Positions 24,662 through 36,691 of a DNA stretch of 64,000 bases are shown here, one piece after another. How positions within the stretch are numbered: the stretch's first letter is position 1; the number at the start of each line of letters is the position of its first letter. The notes under the pieces were generated by a model. It did not search any database. It was given only the letters and a program-made list of their open reading frames with translations, and was not told the origin of the DNA. This stretch comes from Danio rerio. Taxonomy: Eukaryota > Chordata > Actinopteri > Cypriniformes > Danionidae. Location: NCBI RefSeq assembly GCF_049306965.1, contig NC_133188.1:9535501-9599500 (forward strand), written 5' to 3'. The position numbers were made by a program, and so were the translations under genes.

Positions 24662-25030
24662 TATAACAGCCTTCCATTGCTGTTATCGCCAGAAATGGGG
24701 GTGAGCACGTATTTCACGTGTGCAATCAGAGTCCATGCATGCTAAAGTTGTTTTTAAGCAGAATGTCTTTATTTGTGCAGGTGAATTAAACAAAGCCTCA
24801 ATCTTTGTTTCTTCTTTCTTCTTTATCATGTCAATATAACATTCACTCCATGTATACACAGCACATATCTAAACACTGCTGTTTTCTGGCTAGCAAACAA
24901 GTTACTCTGTAGCACGGTCAAAAACCGTGTGCTTTCCCATACCTGACGCTCTTCCTCGCTTACACAGGCACCAGCTAGTGACACCTAGTTGACAACATGA
25001 ATCACTACAACACAAAAAATGTCTCCTACA
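24662..25030 (-). repeat. BEL/Pao 5' LTR
   Basis: Partner of the LTR at 17639-17983 and slightly longer. On the minus strand it heads the element. Confidence 0.9.
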
Positions 25031-25035
25031 GTAAC

Positions 25036-25540
25036 TGTCCCTTTAGTTTCATTTATAAATGTCCATATCACACAATATCTGCAGAAACTCACATCTAGTC
25101 CAAGCCCCTCCCCTGGAGAATTGTCATTCTATACTGATTGCTGATTGGTTCATGTACTAAAAGGTGGGCTTTATTTGCCATATATCAATCGCTGATTGGC
25201 TCCTGTACTAGAAGGCGGGGCTTTATTCGCCATAATGACTGTTTCACTTTTCCCATTCAAAAGTATACGAGTGACACGTCATGTGTATTCTATAATCTTT
25301 GCTATACTCTCATTCTGGAGTAATAATCAAGGATTTTGGACTATTTGTTAGACCCAGAGATCAGCTGAACGGATTAAAATGATCAAACTCAACAGTTTAA
25401 CTCTGAGTGACTTGAAAAATGAGCCTATTTGCCAAAAAGTCTTCCTTTAAATACGTCATAATTAATATAAAACAAAAGAAAGTATATTGTTTGCTTTCAT
25501 AACTTAAATTACAGTCAATGTAACTGCATAGAGACTCAAA

Positions 25541-25606
<66 letters not shown>

Positions 25607-27326
25607 ATGTGTGTGTTTTTTTATAATCAGTGAGGGACCACTGACTTCTCAAAATACAAAATATCACAAGAACGCAAGCATGTTTGGAGTAAATGACGAC
25701 AGAATTTTCACTTCTGGCCTTTTAATGATTCCTCTCTCTACAGCATATCTCCAAATTAATCAAAAATCAACCCTGAAACCTGTTTCCAAAAATCATCAGA
25801 AAATTTACAAGTACAAAAAGAACATTTTTGTAATTTTATTATTATTATTATTTATTATTTAATATATTGCAGGGATAGTATTAACTGTGTAATATTTTGA
25901 AATAAATTTCTTCTACCTGATTTGGGCGTAAAAATGTATTGTTGACCAAATATCATCTATAAATGGGAAAGAACAAAATTGTTTCCGTTTTAAAATGGCT
26001 TTCGGGAAACATGTTACCACCAATGCGTAAAGCACTTTGAGTGTGCAGGAAACATACTATATAAATGTAAGGAATTATTATTATTATTATTATTTATTCA
26101 TTTCTATGTGAAACACTTTCATGAGCCCATTTAGCCAATAAGACAAAAACATAGTTTTATTACAGTAAACTAACATTTATCCACACAAAATAAACCTGAC
26201 TGTATTTTTGTAGTAAAGCCGTGGTTAATTGTGTCAAATATGCCATTTCAGCCTGCAGAATGGCATTTCAAACTGTGGCCTAACAAAAATATAGAAAAGA
26301 AATATCGAGTTTCTGTAATATAAAACTGAATAATTCCTCTCCCTGTATAGTTCCTAAAGTTAACTAGACAGAAACAAATGTAAGTTAATTTCAACAGAAT
26401 CACTCAAATAGCAATTAATCTGACTGATGTTAACGTTAAAGGTTTGATCAAGCTTTTAAGTAAAACAATAATTAGTTTAACGTTACAGTACCGTTAATAT
26501 AACATTAATATTTACATTAGTTAAGTTGCATCAATGTTAGCATTAGCATCAAATGCTAATTAGCGCTACTAGCCTGTGACATACAGTAATAAACGTTAGA
26601 TCTAATTACACTGACTTTAATATTCATTGGTTTAATTTGTAATTATTTATTTTATTTATGTTATTTTTTCTTTTTAATTCGCATTTTTCACTTAGTGAAG
26701 GCGGGGACTGTTGACTAACGTTAGTAGCTCTAAATTAGTTGACTGGAATGCTGTGACGGTGTTAGCATGTAGCATGTTCACACAATAAAATAAATACAGT
26801 TCGCAATTAAAACCATTTCCTACCTTTTGTTGTAACTTAATAAAATCTACTGCAATTGATGTCAACAAAGATGTTTAATCCACAAGAATCTGATCATTAT
26901 TCCTACCTGTTAGCGTTCACATCGGTTCAGTCCTTATTTAGGCTAGAGTGGGTTATTTTTTGTGAATGAATCTGTGGATTTAAATGAATTGTGAGAGTCG
27001 ATTCATCCTTGACCTATTCATAAATACAACAGTTGCTTTGTTGCTGAATAAATGTCTTATTCACTTAAGACAGTGTCCTACCACCACCTACTGGCGGTTT
27101 CAGGTAATACATGGATAACTTCATTTTGTTGCATATTTTTTCTTTTTAATTTATTATTTTGAAGTATTATTCATTTAAAAAGAATTCAAAAGAATAACGA
27201 GTTTATATAATCATAATATATAAAATATAATATAAATTATAATAATAATACTGTTAAAAATGATAAATAATTGATAATGAAAATATAAAATAACTGAAAT
27301 GTGCTACTCAAAATAAATGAATCACA

Positions 27327-27376
<50 letters not shown>

Positions 27377-27679
27377 ATAAACATGGTAATAATTGTAATA
27401 AAAAGCAAAACGCAGAAAAAGTTGTGCATGACAGAAAAAAATACATAGGCCTAAGTGCAAAAATAAATAAATTAATAATTGGAAAAAATGTGTATAAGCA
27501 GGTGGCTGTGTGAGCACATTAAGGCGAATGAGCCAGTCAGTCTAGCGCGGGCCTGCATTAGAAGTTTGTTGTGTTTTAAAAAGTCTCTACGTAATACCAA
27601 ATGGAATTGTGGAACTCTGACATCATCGGTGACAGTAAAAAGCTTTTGACGTAGCAGAAACTCTCATTAGCTTCTTTGG
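25036..27679. other. non-coding flank upstream of pim copy 2
   Basis: Paralogous to 3063-7965 without the 4628-6957 transposon, and to 48491-53001 without the foldback element. Microsatellites: (TG)n about 25543-25613 and (CA)n about 27325-27374. The promoter-like block before 27680 matches module 1 except at the bzip-like sites (TACGTAA, TGAGCCA). Confidence 0.65.
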
Positions 27680-30600
27680 ATGTCTAGTAGTTCAGTACTT
27701 TCTGCGATTCAACAGTACAGTGATAAAATGGCATTTTCAAAACTGATTAACCGTCTGAAGAAAGCGTTTGGTGTTAAGTGTGCGAACGAACAACCGTGTG
27801 AGCCACTCGAACCCACCGGCAGCACGACAGAGAATCGCCGTCATCTGATGACCGATGACCCGGCCGTCGCTGCAGGAAAACAGGCAGGGAGACAGAAAAA
27901 GAGGAAACTCAAATTGTCTCCCATCTTCTTCGCCTGTTTTTCCAGAAGAAGAGCTACTGTTGTTGGTAAAATAGATTTATGAGCACTTTTAATTACTAAA
28001 GCATACTGTTAAACACACCAAACACATCACATAAGTGTTTAAAGATCAGAAATGAACATTACTGGAAGACATTTTAGAAAGAGTTTCTTAAAGCCACAGT
28101 TCACATAAACAAGACAATTCTGTCATAATTTACTCCTTAAACCTGTTTGAGGTGCTTTCAGCCATTGACTTCCACAGTATTTTGTGTTCCTACAATGAAG
28201 GTTAATGGCTGCTGATTTCAGGAATTTTCTTCAGAATTTGTAGTTTTGTGTAAAAAACAGAAAAAATAAGAATTATTTGTATTAGGATTTTTTATTTCAG
28301 TGAGCTTTGCCTTTAGATATATAGTTTACTTGTTTGCTAATTCAATGCAGAAAACCCATGAAGATCATCAATAAAAACACATTGAGTAATGTTTCTGCAA
28401 ATGAACTGTTCAAATATCTTGTCAAAAAGAGTTGTAGAGTCATATTAATGATGTTCCTTCCTCTCTTTAGATCAGCTATGTGTGCAGGAGATCCACGAAC
28501 TTCACGCAGAGCCCATCAGTAGCTCTAAATTCTTCTGCACTGCTGTGAGCAACCTGGAGCTGGAAGTTCTCCAACCTCCAGCTCTTGATGCTCCAGAAGA
28601 CGAAGATTTTGACTGTAAACCGGAAGTGAACAGCTTTGACTCTGCAGTGGTCATTGAGAACGACTCTGCAGAGCTTCACTTCCCAGCAGACAACGAATCC
28701 TCCCTCAGTGAGGACAGCCTGGAGCAAGAGCTTGATAGTCCTTCAAGTTCACCATCCGATGAGGACAATGAACTTCCAGTGAGCCAGCAGCTCATAACAG
28801 ATGACATCTGTGACTCTGCCCTGGATGAAAACTCGAACCCTTTACCGGATCAGGTCTCACAAGAGGACTCTGCTGTGAAGTCTACAGCAGATGATGGGAC
28901 CTGCTTGGACAATAGTAAGTTTATTGCTGGAGTTCAGAACATTTGTTTAGGCTCATCAAACTTTGTAAAATTATACAGTTGAAGTCAAAATTATTCGCCC
29001 TCCTGTGATTTTTTATTAATATTTTTTAAATATTTCCCAAATGATGCAGAGCAATAAAGTTTAAGTACTCAGAACTTTAAGCTGAACACTGGTATCTTGA
29101 AAATATCCAGTAAATATGATGTACTGTCATCACGACAAAGATAAAAGACATCAGTTATTAGAAATGAGTTATTAAAACTATCATGTTCTGAAATCTGACA
29201 ATAATTCTGACTTCAACTGTTTGTGTTTTTATTTGGTTTATAATTTAATGACATTTTCTTCATTTTTAACAGATGACATCAGCTGCCGCTACAAACTCGG
29301 AAAGCAGCTTGGTGAAGGAGGTTTCGGCTCTGTGTATGAGGGGATTCGCATACAGGATGGTCTGCAGGTATTCATTTTTGTAGACTCAAATCCTCTGATG
29401 AAGTTCCCTGTTTAAAGAACATCATCAGAGCTTTCATTGTTTGGACATTTCTGCTGACGAATGAATCCTCTGTTCAGGATTTATGACTGAATGAAATGAT
29501 CTCCGTGCACATGTTAATTGTTCGCTTGTTCCTTTAAACAGGTGGCAGTTAAATTTGTCCAGAAGACCCCAAATATGCAAGATGTCAGCTCTGTGAGTAG
29601 ACTACACTTTCTGTTCGCTGTGTTCAGTTTATAAAGTCTTATATTTATTATAGACCACAGGCTGTGGTCAGAAACCCTTGTTTGAAAACCAACATTATTA
29701 TTTTGTTTTCAGTCATGTGACCAGCCACTTCCTCTAGAGATCACCTTGGCAAACATGGCCAGCGGTGGCTCCAGGTGTGCAAACATTATTAAGCTCCTGG
29801 ACTGGCAGGTCTTTGAAAACCATTATGTCATGGTGATGGAGCGGCCTAGTCCAAGCATGGACCTGGAGGCATTCCTTGAAGTCAGCGGAGGAGTCCTCAG
29901 TGAGAAAACAGCACATACCATCATGAGGCAAGCTGTTTATGCGGCCAACGTGTGCTGTTACCGCGGGGTGTTCCACCGGGATATTAAGCTTCAAAACCTG
30001 CTGGTGAACCCCGACACACTGGAAGTCAAGCTGATCGACTTCGGGTGTGGAGACTTCATGATGGAATCAGCCTACAGTCTCTTCTCTGGTAGGTGTTTTG
30101 AATAGTGTGGTCAAAAGTATCGACTTCGGTACCAATCGATTCTGACATTTAACAAGTCAATTTGAGCGCTGTTAAACACCACTGATTGGCCATTGGTGTT
30201 CACATGCTCAGCAAATATGACTGTGATGAGTGTCGGTATCGATTGGTAGTTGATACTTTTGACAACACTAGTTATGAATGTGCATAAGCATTATTAATAT
30301 ACGTATTGAAAGCTGGTTAATTAGCACAGCTGAAGCCCATCTGGTATATATATTCAACATGATGCTAAACTAAACGTCTCTCCTCCAGGCACAGAAGCGT
30401 ACATCCCGCCAGAGTTTTATGAAAAAGGATGCTACCGGGCCAAACCAGCGACGGTCTATTCTCTTGGGGTTCTTCTGTTCACAATGCTCCATGGAGAATT
30501 CCCATCAGCGTATGACCTGTACTACCTTCAACATGACTGGTCCAAATTTACCCTCTCTCAAGGTGAGATGTTCATCAAAGAACAATTAAGTGAAACAGCT

Positions 30601-30749
30601 TAATAATAATAATAACAATAACCTCACCTCTCCATTTCTTCTTCACAGAATGCTGTGATATGATGACGGCTTGTCTGCATGAGAATCCAGAGTGCAGAAT
30701 TCCTCTAGAAGAGATGCCTTACCACGACTGGTCCATGCTGGAGTTCTGA
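27680..30749 (+). CDS. Pim-like Ser/Thr protein kinase, copy 2
   Basis: Seven coding exons: 27680-27965, 28471-28914, 29273-29367, 29542-29592, 29713-30088, 30389-30562, 30649-30749. All exon borders lie exactly 19,714 bp from those of copy 1. Product 508 residues, or 492 from the better-context second ATG at 27728. The kinase core is complete: GEGGFGSVYEG, VAVK, ERP hinge (a Pim mark: proline in the hinge removes a usual backbone hydrogen bond to ATP), HRDIKLQN (lysine AAG at 29986-29988), IDFG, PPE. Unlike copies 1 and 3 it has Ala rather than Pro in RCANIIK. The acidic exon-2 region differs from copy 1 by scattered substitutions. All frames are open and all splice sites canonical, so it is probably functional. 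Pim kinases are constitutively active and generally pro-survival; the role of this fish-specific form is unknown. Confidence 0.94.
28976..29219. mobile_element. Tc1/mariner-like MITE in pim copy 2 intron 2
   Basis: Same element and site as 9262-9505; ends CAGTTGAAGTCAAAATTATT and its imperfect inverse. Confidence 0.7.
30103..30270. mobile_element. palindromic MITE in pim copy 2 intron 5
   Basis: Same element and site as 10389-10556. Confidence 0.7.
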
Positions 30750-30797
30750 GTCACATTAGCAGAATGTTTTGTATATTTGATTTTTGTACATGTCTGT

Positions 30798-30803
30798 AAT
30801 AAA
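30798..30803 (+). terminator. poly(A) signal of pim copy 2
   Basis: AATAAA 49 bases after the stop, as in copy 1. Confidence 0.8.
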
Positions 30804-31501
30804 GATATATTTTATTGAACTCACTTGTGTTGTGGCTTATATTGTGATCTAGCCCCAGTGTTGTCAGATTGTGTGGATTTAAAATGGTTTTGTTTGGGGT
30901 GACAAAAATTTGGCATGAGGTTTGAACAGCATCCAGTCCTTTCCAACACACACTGCAGTTGACACTGGCGTCATTACGGCGCACTTTTAGAAATACACTT
31001 TTTCAGAATGCTGTACAGCGCTGACCCAAAACCTAAACATATCAGTCACTGCGACATCATCAAATCATCCATAAATATTCCAATGGTTTATTGTGAAATC
31101 AGAGCTGTTCAGAAAAATGTATTAAAATACAAACGTCGTAACATGAGAATGTGAGACTCAATACAAAACATCAGCATTTTCACAATAAGAGCACCCAGTT
31201 TTATTAAGGTCGTTGAGTGTTTGTTGCCATCATGACAATCCTAAACAAAATATTCAGTGATATTCCTTCAAATCAATACTGATAGTGTAGTTTGCACAGA
31301 CACACTGAGGTTTATCCAGTGTACAGAAGTCTGAATCATCCACATTATTTCATACGCTTCCAGAAACACGTTTACTACACGAATGTCCAGCGTTTGCTAA
31401 AACTGTTCAACTCTTTAGATGATTCCTTTCTTACAACATCTCCAACTATGACAGCTTCTCATTACTCACCATTTCTTAATCTTACTAAATACTTGACTTG
31501 A
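30804..31501. other. intergenic gap between pim copy 2 and protease copy C
   Basis: Collinear with 11090-11789; no gene seen. Confidence 0.55.
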
Positions 31502-32767
31502 TGTCGCTCTGTGGACTCTGGGGTCATGTGCAGCATAAGCAGGTCGGCCCCCCGGCGGACCACCACCGGGACAAGCTTTCGCTGGTCCTCACAGCATTAT
31601 ATATCTCCTCCGACGTGTTCACCTTTACCCCATTGATCTCAATAATAACATCTCCTGGCTTCATTCCGGCTCTGCAAAACCGAAAACAGGAAATGACATC
31701 ATCAAAAGGATGCCTTAATCAACAGCTGATAACATCATGTTCAGAGAGCAGCACACCTGTTGGCTGGAGATCCTACAATCACACGGTGGATGAGAACTCC
31801 ATGAAAAACATCAGGGAAGGACGGGTCTCGCATCCTTAGCTCTTCGATTATACTGAGGAGGGGAAAAAGAGAATTTAAAGATAATAAAAGACTCACTTCA
31901 GCGCAATGTTTACAGTTTAAGGATTGATTGATAAATAGATAACATAGATAGATAGATTCATAGATAGATTGATTGATTAATAGTTTGATAGACAGATCAG
32001 CAAAACAATCAATATTACATTTGCTTCAACCAAAAACACTTCAATGTCTGCGGTTTAATTACTCTTGCAAATAACATAGTAAAAACATCTGAAAAGTATT
32101 ATTCCAATAAAACATTTGTTTTAAGTTGTTTTTCTTTGTCACTGCAACACAGAAAGGCGTTTGTCCCGCCCTTACATTTCAGGTAAAACTAAACAAGGTT
32201 GACTGTGATTGGCCACTTCTCATATCATTTAAATCACTGCTTCGGAATCACGGTAGATTGTGCGGGTATTTTTGCATTATATTGTTACAAAAATTCACAA
32301 ACATTTTTATTTTTGGGGCGTGAAAATTGCATACAAATTCTCCTTGATAAATTAAGCACTTTTCAACAGAACAAGCCAATTTTCCAGGTATTCCAGCACT
32401 TGAATTTCTAAGAGCCAAATCTAGTGGTATATAACAAAAATCTGTAGATTCCATAATGTATGAATTTTGCTCTCCTGTAAAATTGTAATAAAAGTGTTTG
32501 GCACCTGGGGGTCAAAGTCAACATCATCACTCCAATGTAACGCCTTTTCGATCCCGATTCTCCAAACCATGACTCTGAAAAAAAGACCCAATAACCATCT
32601 GTCAGTGAAAAAAAATTATGTCACAGACAAAAGCAAGCAGCTGTGAGGTCATTCTTACTCTGTTTGTCTGCAGATCGGTCAAGGAAGAGACGGACTCTGT
32701 CTGAGGGAATAGCGAAGGAAATCCCTGCTGTCACTTTCATGGTATTAATGCCGATGACCTCACCATC

Positions 32768-33194
32768 CTGAAGAGTACAAACATGACACATCAGTTTATT
32801 ACATAAGGCTAGAGTATGGCCAGTACAATACAATATTGATAAACATTTGAAAACAATTTACGTTCTTAATATGACAGTCATGAAGCTCTGTATTGCTCTG
32901 AAGGTCCAGCAATCTGTAGTCAACTACTAAATGTGCACTAATAACTTTCTCCTTCACCTTATTGTACAAGGAGGGTACCACCATAGCTGTGAGATACGTT
33001 CTACTTGGGATTTCGTAGTGTGGTTCTAGCACACTAATTAAATGCCTAAAACCGGAGTTTTCTACCCCTGAAAAAGGTTGCATGTCTGTGGCTATGAATA
33101 CTCCTACCCTAATACTCCTACTATTATGCCTACAATTGCCTTTGCTTGTGTTGAGTTACTTGGAATTTTTATTCCAAATGAAGACAGGAGAGTA
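32768..33194. other. protease copy C intron, left of the Copia insertion
   Basis: Non-coding; collinear with 62714-63080. GTTTG at 33195-33199 is the target of the Copia insertion. Confidence 0.6.
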
Positions 33195-33199
33195 GTTTG

Positions 33200-33390
33200 T
33201 GTTAAGTTCAATTCTAGGTGATGACAACCGTAAATGTGGATGCTGCACATAGAAAGGAAGTAGGATTTTTATGTTATGTTAAAAGGTCACTTCCGGTGTG
33301 AGCGGGAGTTTTTGTTGTTATTAGTGAACGGCCATGGTGGTTATGCAATAAAGGAGACGTGTTCTAAACTGTTGTTTTCATTTAGTAACA
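33200..33390 (+). repeat. Copia 5' LTR
   Basis: 191-bp direct repeat starting TGTTAAGTTCAATTC and ending TTTAGTAACA; partner at 36493-36686. Confidence 0.88.
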
Positions 33391-33393
33391 AAT

Positions 33394-33409
33394 TGGTAGC
33401 AGAGGATGG
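33394..33409 (+). other. Copia primer-binding site (initiator tRNA-Met)
   Basis: TGGTAGCAGAGGATGG just inside the 5' LTR, complementary to the 3' end of eukaryotic initiator tRNA-Met, the usual Copia primer. Confidence 0.85.
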
Positions 33410-35051
33410 TTAGCAATTACAAAGTCCCGCCAACCTTTGATGAAGGGATGCCACAGAGTGAACACAGAGTGATGCTAGTATGGAAACTGTGGTCATGCTA
33501 CAAAAAGGACAAACTGTAAACTACAGGGATAGAGAAAAGGGTGTTTTACACACAGCTGAAGTCCTGGGGCGTGCAGGTAAAGCTACAGGCAAATATAAAA
33601 ATTGGTATAACCTGTTGCTTATTGAGCCCACTAGTGTGGCGGGTACCACAGAATCTGCTGACATGTCAAAGGTTGAGAATCTACAAATTCAAAACACTGT
33701 TGCTAATGCTAACTCCACTAATGTATGTGAGGATGTGTTTGTAACTCGGCAAAACAGGATGAGATAAAAAGCTGGATAGATAACCACGTCTTTGAGGAAG
33801 TAAAGGACGAGGGACAGAAATGCATTTCCACTAGGTGGGTATGCACCTACAAAGAGTCACCTAATGGGGTTTTACCCAAAGCTCGTCTTGTAGCACGAGG
33901 TTTTGAAGAACTAGAGATGTCAGAACTAAAAAAGGACTCTCCAACATGTTCTTCAAACTCTCTTCGGCTCCTTGTGGCAGTGATTTGTCAAAGACAGTGG
34001 AATCTAAATTCTACGGACATAAAAGCTGCATTTCTTCAAGGAATGGAACTGTCCCGGGACCTTTATATCAAACCCCCTCCCGAGGCAAACTGTAAAAAAA
34101 AACTATCGAAGCTAAAAAAGTGTGTGTATGGTCTGGCTGATGCTTCACTTTACTGGTATAAAAGAGTGAAGGAGATTGTCATGAAGTCAGGAGGAACAAT
34201 GTCAAAAGTAGATCCAGCTGTGTTCTGCTGGCTGGATCAAGACTGCGCTTTGACTGGTGTACTCGCTTGTCATGTGGATGACTTCATATGGGGAGGCACA
34301 CAAAGTTTCTCCACAACAGTAATACCTCACCTCAGATCCATGTTTCAAGTTGGGCGTGAGGAGAACAACAGCTTCTGTTATGTGGGAATAAACTTTGAAA
34401 CTATTGCCAATAAAGTGCAGGTTCATCAGGAAAACTACATCCAAAACATACAGCCTAAACAACTGAATCCTGCACGATCAGTGGAACAGGACTCCTTACT
34501 TTATGAAGAGGAAAAGGATCAGCTAAGGTCAAAGGTCGGCCAAATTCTTTAGGCCGCAAGACAAAGCAGGCCTGATGTCATGTTTGATGCCAGCAGCCTA
34601 GCTTCAAACATTAAAAATGCCTCTGTACAAACTATTCATGAAGCAAACAGAATTGTGTGTAAACTTAAATCCAAAAAGGTAATGCTGAACTTCCAATACC
34701 TCGGAAAAGACTCTGAGCTCAAGATGGCTGTATTTAGTGATGCCTCTTTTGGAAATCACTCAGATGGGGGAAGTCAAGGAGAACATCTAATTGTTCTTAT
34801 GGGGCAAAATGGAATGTTCTCTCCCCTTTCTTGGCAATCAAAAAGAGTAAAGAGAATTGTGCGAAGTACACTTGCTGCTGAAACACTAGCAATGTCAGAT
34901 GGAATTGATAATGCAATATTTCTGATGACACTGCACTCTGAGCTGACTACTGGTGACACTGAAAATGCAATACCAATAATCTGCATTACAGACAATCACT
35001 CACTTACTGATGCACTGAAGTCCACCAAGTCAGTTGCTAAGAAAAGACTTA

Positions 35052-36193
35052 GGCCCCGTTTACACTAATGCGTTTTAGTTTGAAAACGCATAAGTTTTGC
35101 TACGGTTACGCCATCCGTCCACACTACGCCGGAGTTCTCGAGCGCCGAAAACGGAGCGTTTCGAAAACGCTGGAGAGGCCGTTTTCATTCTAAAACGCTG
35201 CTGCTCCGTCTCAGTGTGGATGGGGAAAGACGGAGACATCTGAAAACGGAGGCGGGGCTGCAGACATTCGCCTCTCTGATTGGGGCTTTTCCTCAATATT
35301 AAGTAGCCTAACACACAGTTCAGTCCTGAATCTTCTACGTGTAAGTTCAGACTTCGCAAGTTTGATCAAGGCTGCAGTCTCTTCTTCTCAGTTTGATATG
35401 GAAAACATACCGAGGACACGCGTCAATCTTCACAGGGAACAGTGCACTTTATAACTTCATTCACATCACCTTGGCTACGTTGTTTCACTTTCTCAACAAT
35501 AAAATGTAAACTTGATTTAAGGAACTGCCTATTTTCATTTTAATATTAGCAACTTAGACAGCAGAAATGTTGAGGCGCCGTGCTGCATGAGCGTCATCTT
35601 CACTGTGTGCATATTTATAACAAAACGGAGCCGATAACAACTGCCTCCTTTCAATTTCAGTGAAAATACGAAACATACCCTGTCTTTTGCTGAATATCAG
35701 TTTTAATAATCGATAATGGCCATTATAAAAGTATAACATACAATAAGTTTATACATTATAGGAAATAAAGGCAAGCGATCAGTCAATATACAGAATGTAG
35801 GCTACGTGCTTACATTAATCATTAACTTATCTTTGCGCTCAGCCAAAACACGTTACCTGAGAACAAGTAATAGATTCCAATGACCAAAGTCAGGGAATAT
35901 GTCTTTAGATAAAGACAACAAGATGAATGAAATATCACGTTTAATAAATATAGTGAGATTAGATCCAGCGGGAGATGCTTGATGAGAAGTCCGACTAACA
36001 GAGCTCTCATCTGGGTAGATGGGCTCCAGCGATTGCCAAAGAGTGTGTGTGTGGTCACGTGATGTGCGTTTTCAGCGTTTTGGTGTGGACGGAGAGCAGT
36101 TCAGAAACGCTGGGTAAACGCGAGTGTGGACGCGGATCGTTTTCATTCTAAAACGCCGTTTTAAAACTAAAACGCACTAGTGTAAACGGGGCC
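35052..36193. mobile_element. 1.14-kb inverted-repeat DNA element nested in the Copia fossil
   Basis: Terminal inverted repeats GGCCCCGTTTACACTA(A/G)TGCGTTTTAG flanked by TTA on both sides (35049-35051, 36194-36196). Sub-terminal AAAACG repeats occur at both ends. There is no transposase frame. A 3-bp TTA target fits PIF/Harbinger; the family assignment is tentative. It is younger than the Copia insertion. Confidence 0.85.
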
Positions 36194-36492
36194 TTAGTCT
36201 GGAAGTGAGCAGCATCAAAGAACTCATTCAAACACAAAGAATTAAACAAGTGCTCTGGTAGGGTACAAAAGACCAGCTTGCAGACTGTCTTACCAAAAAA
36301 GGAGTACAGCACTGCAGTTACTTAAAGCACTTAGTGAAAGACAATGGAAGCTCTATTAAAAGAGCATCTCCCTGTTAGGAGTACTGAATTCTAAAAGTTA
36401 AAACTTATGTCATGTTATCTTATGTTTTGCTGTTATCTTATGTATTAATGTTTTTCAGGAAGTGCATGAGACATTTTTTTTAAAGAAGAGAT

Positions 36493-36686
36493 TGAGTTTA
36501 AGTTCAATTCTAGGTGATGACAACCGTAAATGTGGATGCTGCACATAGAAAGGAAGTAGGACTTTTATGTTATGTTAAAAGGTCACTTCCGGTGTGAGCG
36601 GGAGTTTTTGTTGTTGTTAGCGAACGGCCATGGTGGTCATGCAATAAAGGAGACGTGTTCTAAACTGTTGTTTTCATTTAGTAACA
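36493..36686 (+). repeat. Copia 3' LTR
   Basis: Partner of 33200-33390, preceded by a purine-rich tract. Confidence 0.85.
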
Positions 36687-36691
36687 GTTTG

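Larger units (their letters stand above)
17639..25030 (-). mobile_element. BEL/Pao LTR retrotransposon fossil
   Basis: A 7.4-kb element reading on the minus strand, bounded by LTRs 24662-25030 (5') and 17639-17983 (3') and by a 5-bp duplication GTAAC (17634-17638, 25031-25035). Modules 1 and 3 keep the empty site (ACAGTAACTGTCC near 3059 and 48490). Parts in order: gag with CCHC-type knuckles (about 24.3-22.1 kb), aspartic protease (DPGSSASFC, about 22.0 kb), reverse transcriptase (YVDD, about 20.75 kb; YDPMGFLAP), RNase H (about 20.2 kb), integrase with a zinc-binding head and catalytic core (about 19.2-18.7 kb), and a C-terminal tail to 18.1 kb. No envelope is seen. The two LTRs are nearly alike apart from a few indels, so it is young. 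The coding part is broken by a few interruptions. Confidence 0.93.
33200..36686 (+). mobile_element. Copia (Ty1-like) LTR retrotransposon fossil with nested element
   Basis: LTRs 33200-33390 and about 36493-36686 (TG..CA ends) are flanked by the 5-bp duplication GTTTG (33195-33199, 36687-36691); protease copy D keeps the empty site near 63090. The primer-binding site TGGTAGCAGAGGATGG at about 33394-33409 is complementary to the 3' end of initiator tRNA-Met. Coding parts recognised are Copia-type reverse transcriptase (TDIKAAFLQG, CVYGL, HVDDF; about 33.9-34.5 kb) and RNase H (about 34.6-35.05 kb, resuming after the nested element). It is much shorter than a full Copia element, with gag and integrase not recognised, and is broken in several places. 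The two LTRs are very alike, so it is fairly young. A 1.1-kb DNA element has inserted into the RNase H part. Confidence 0.9.
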
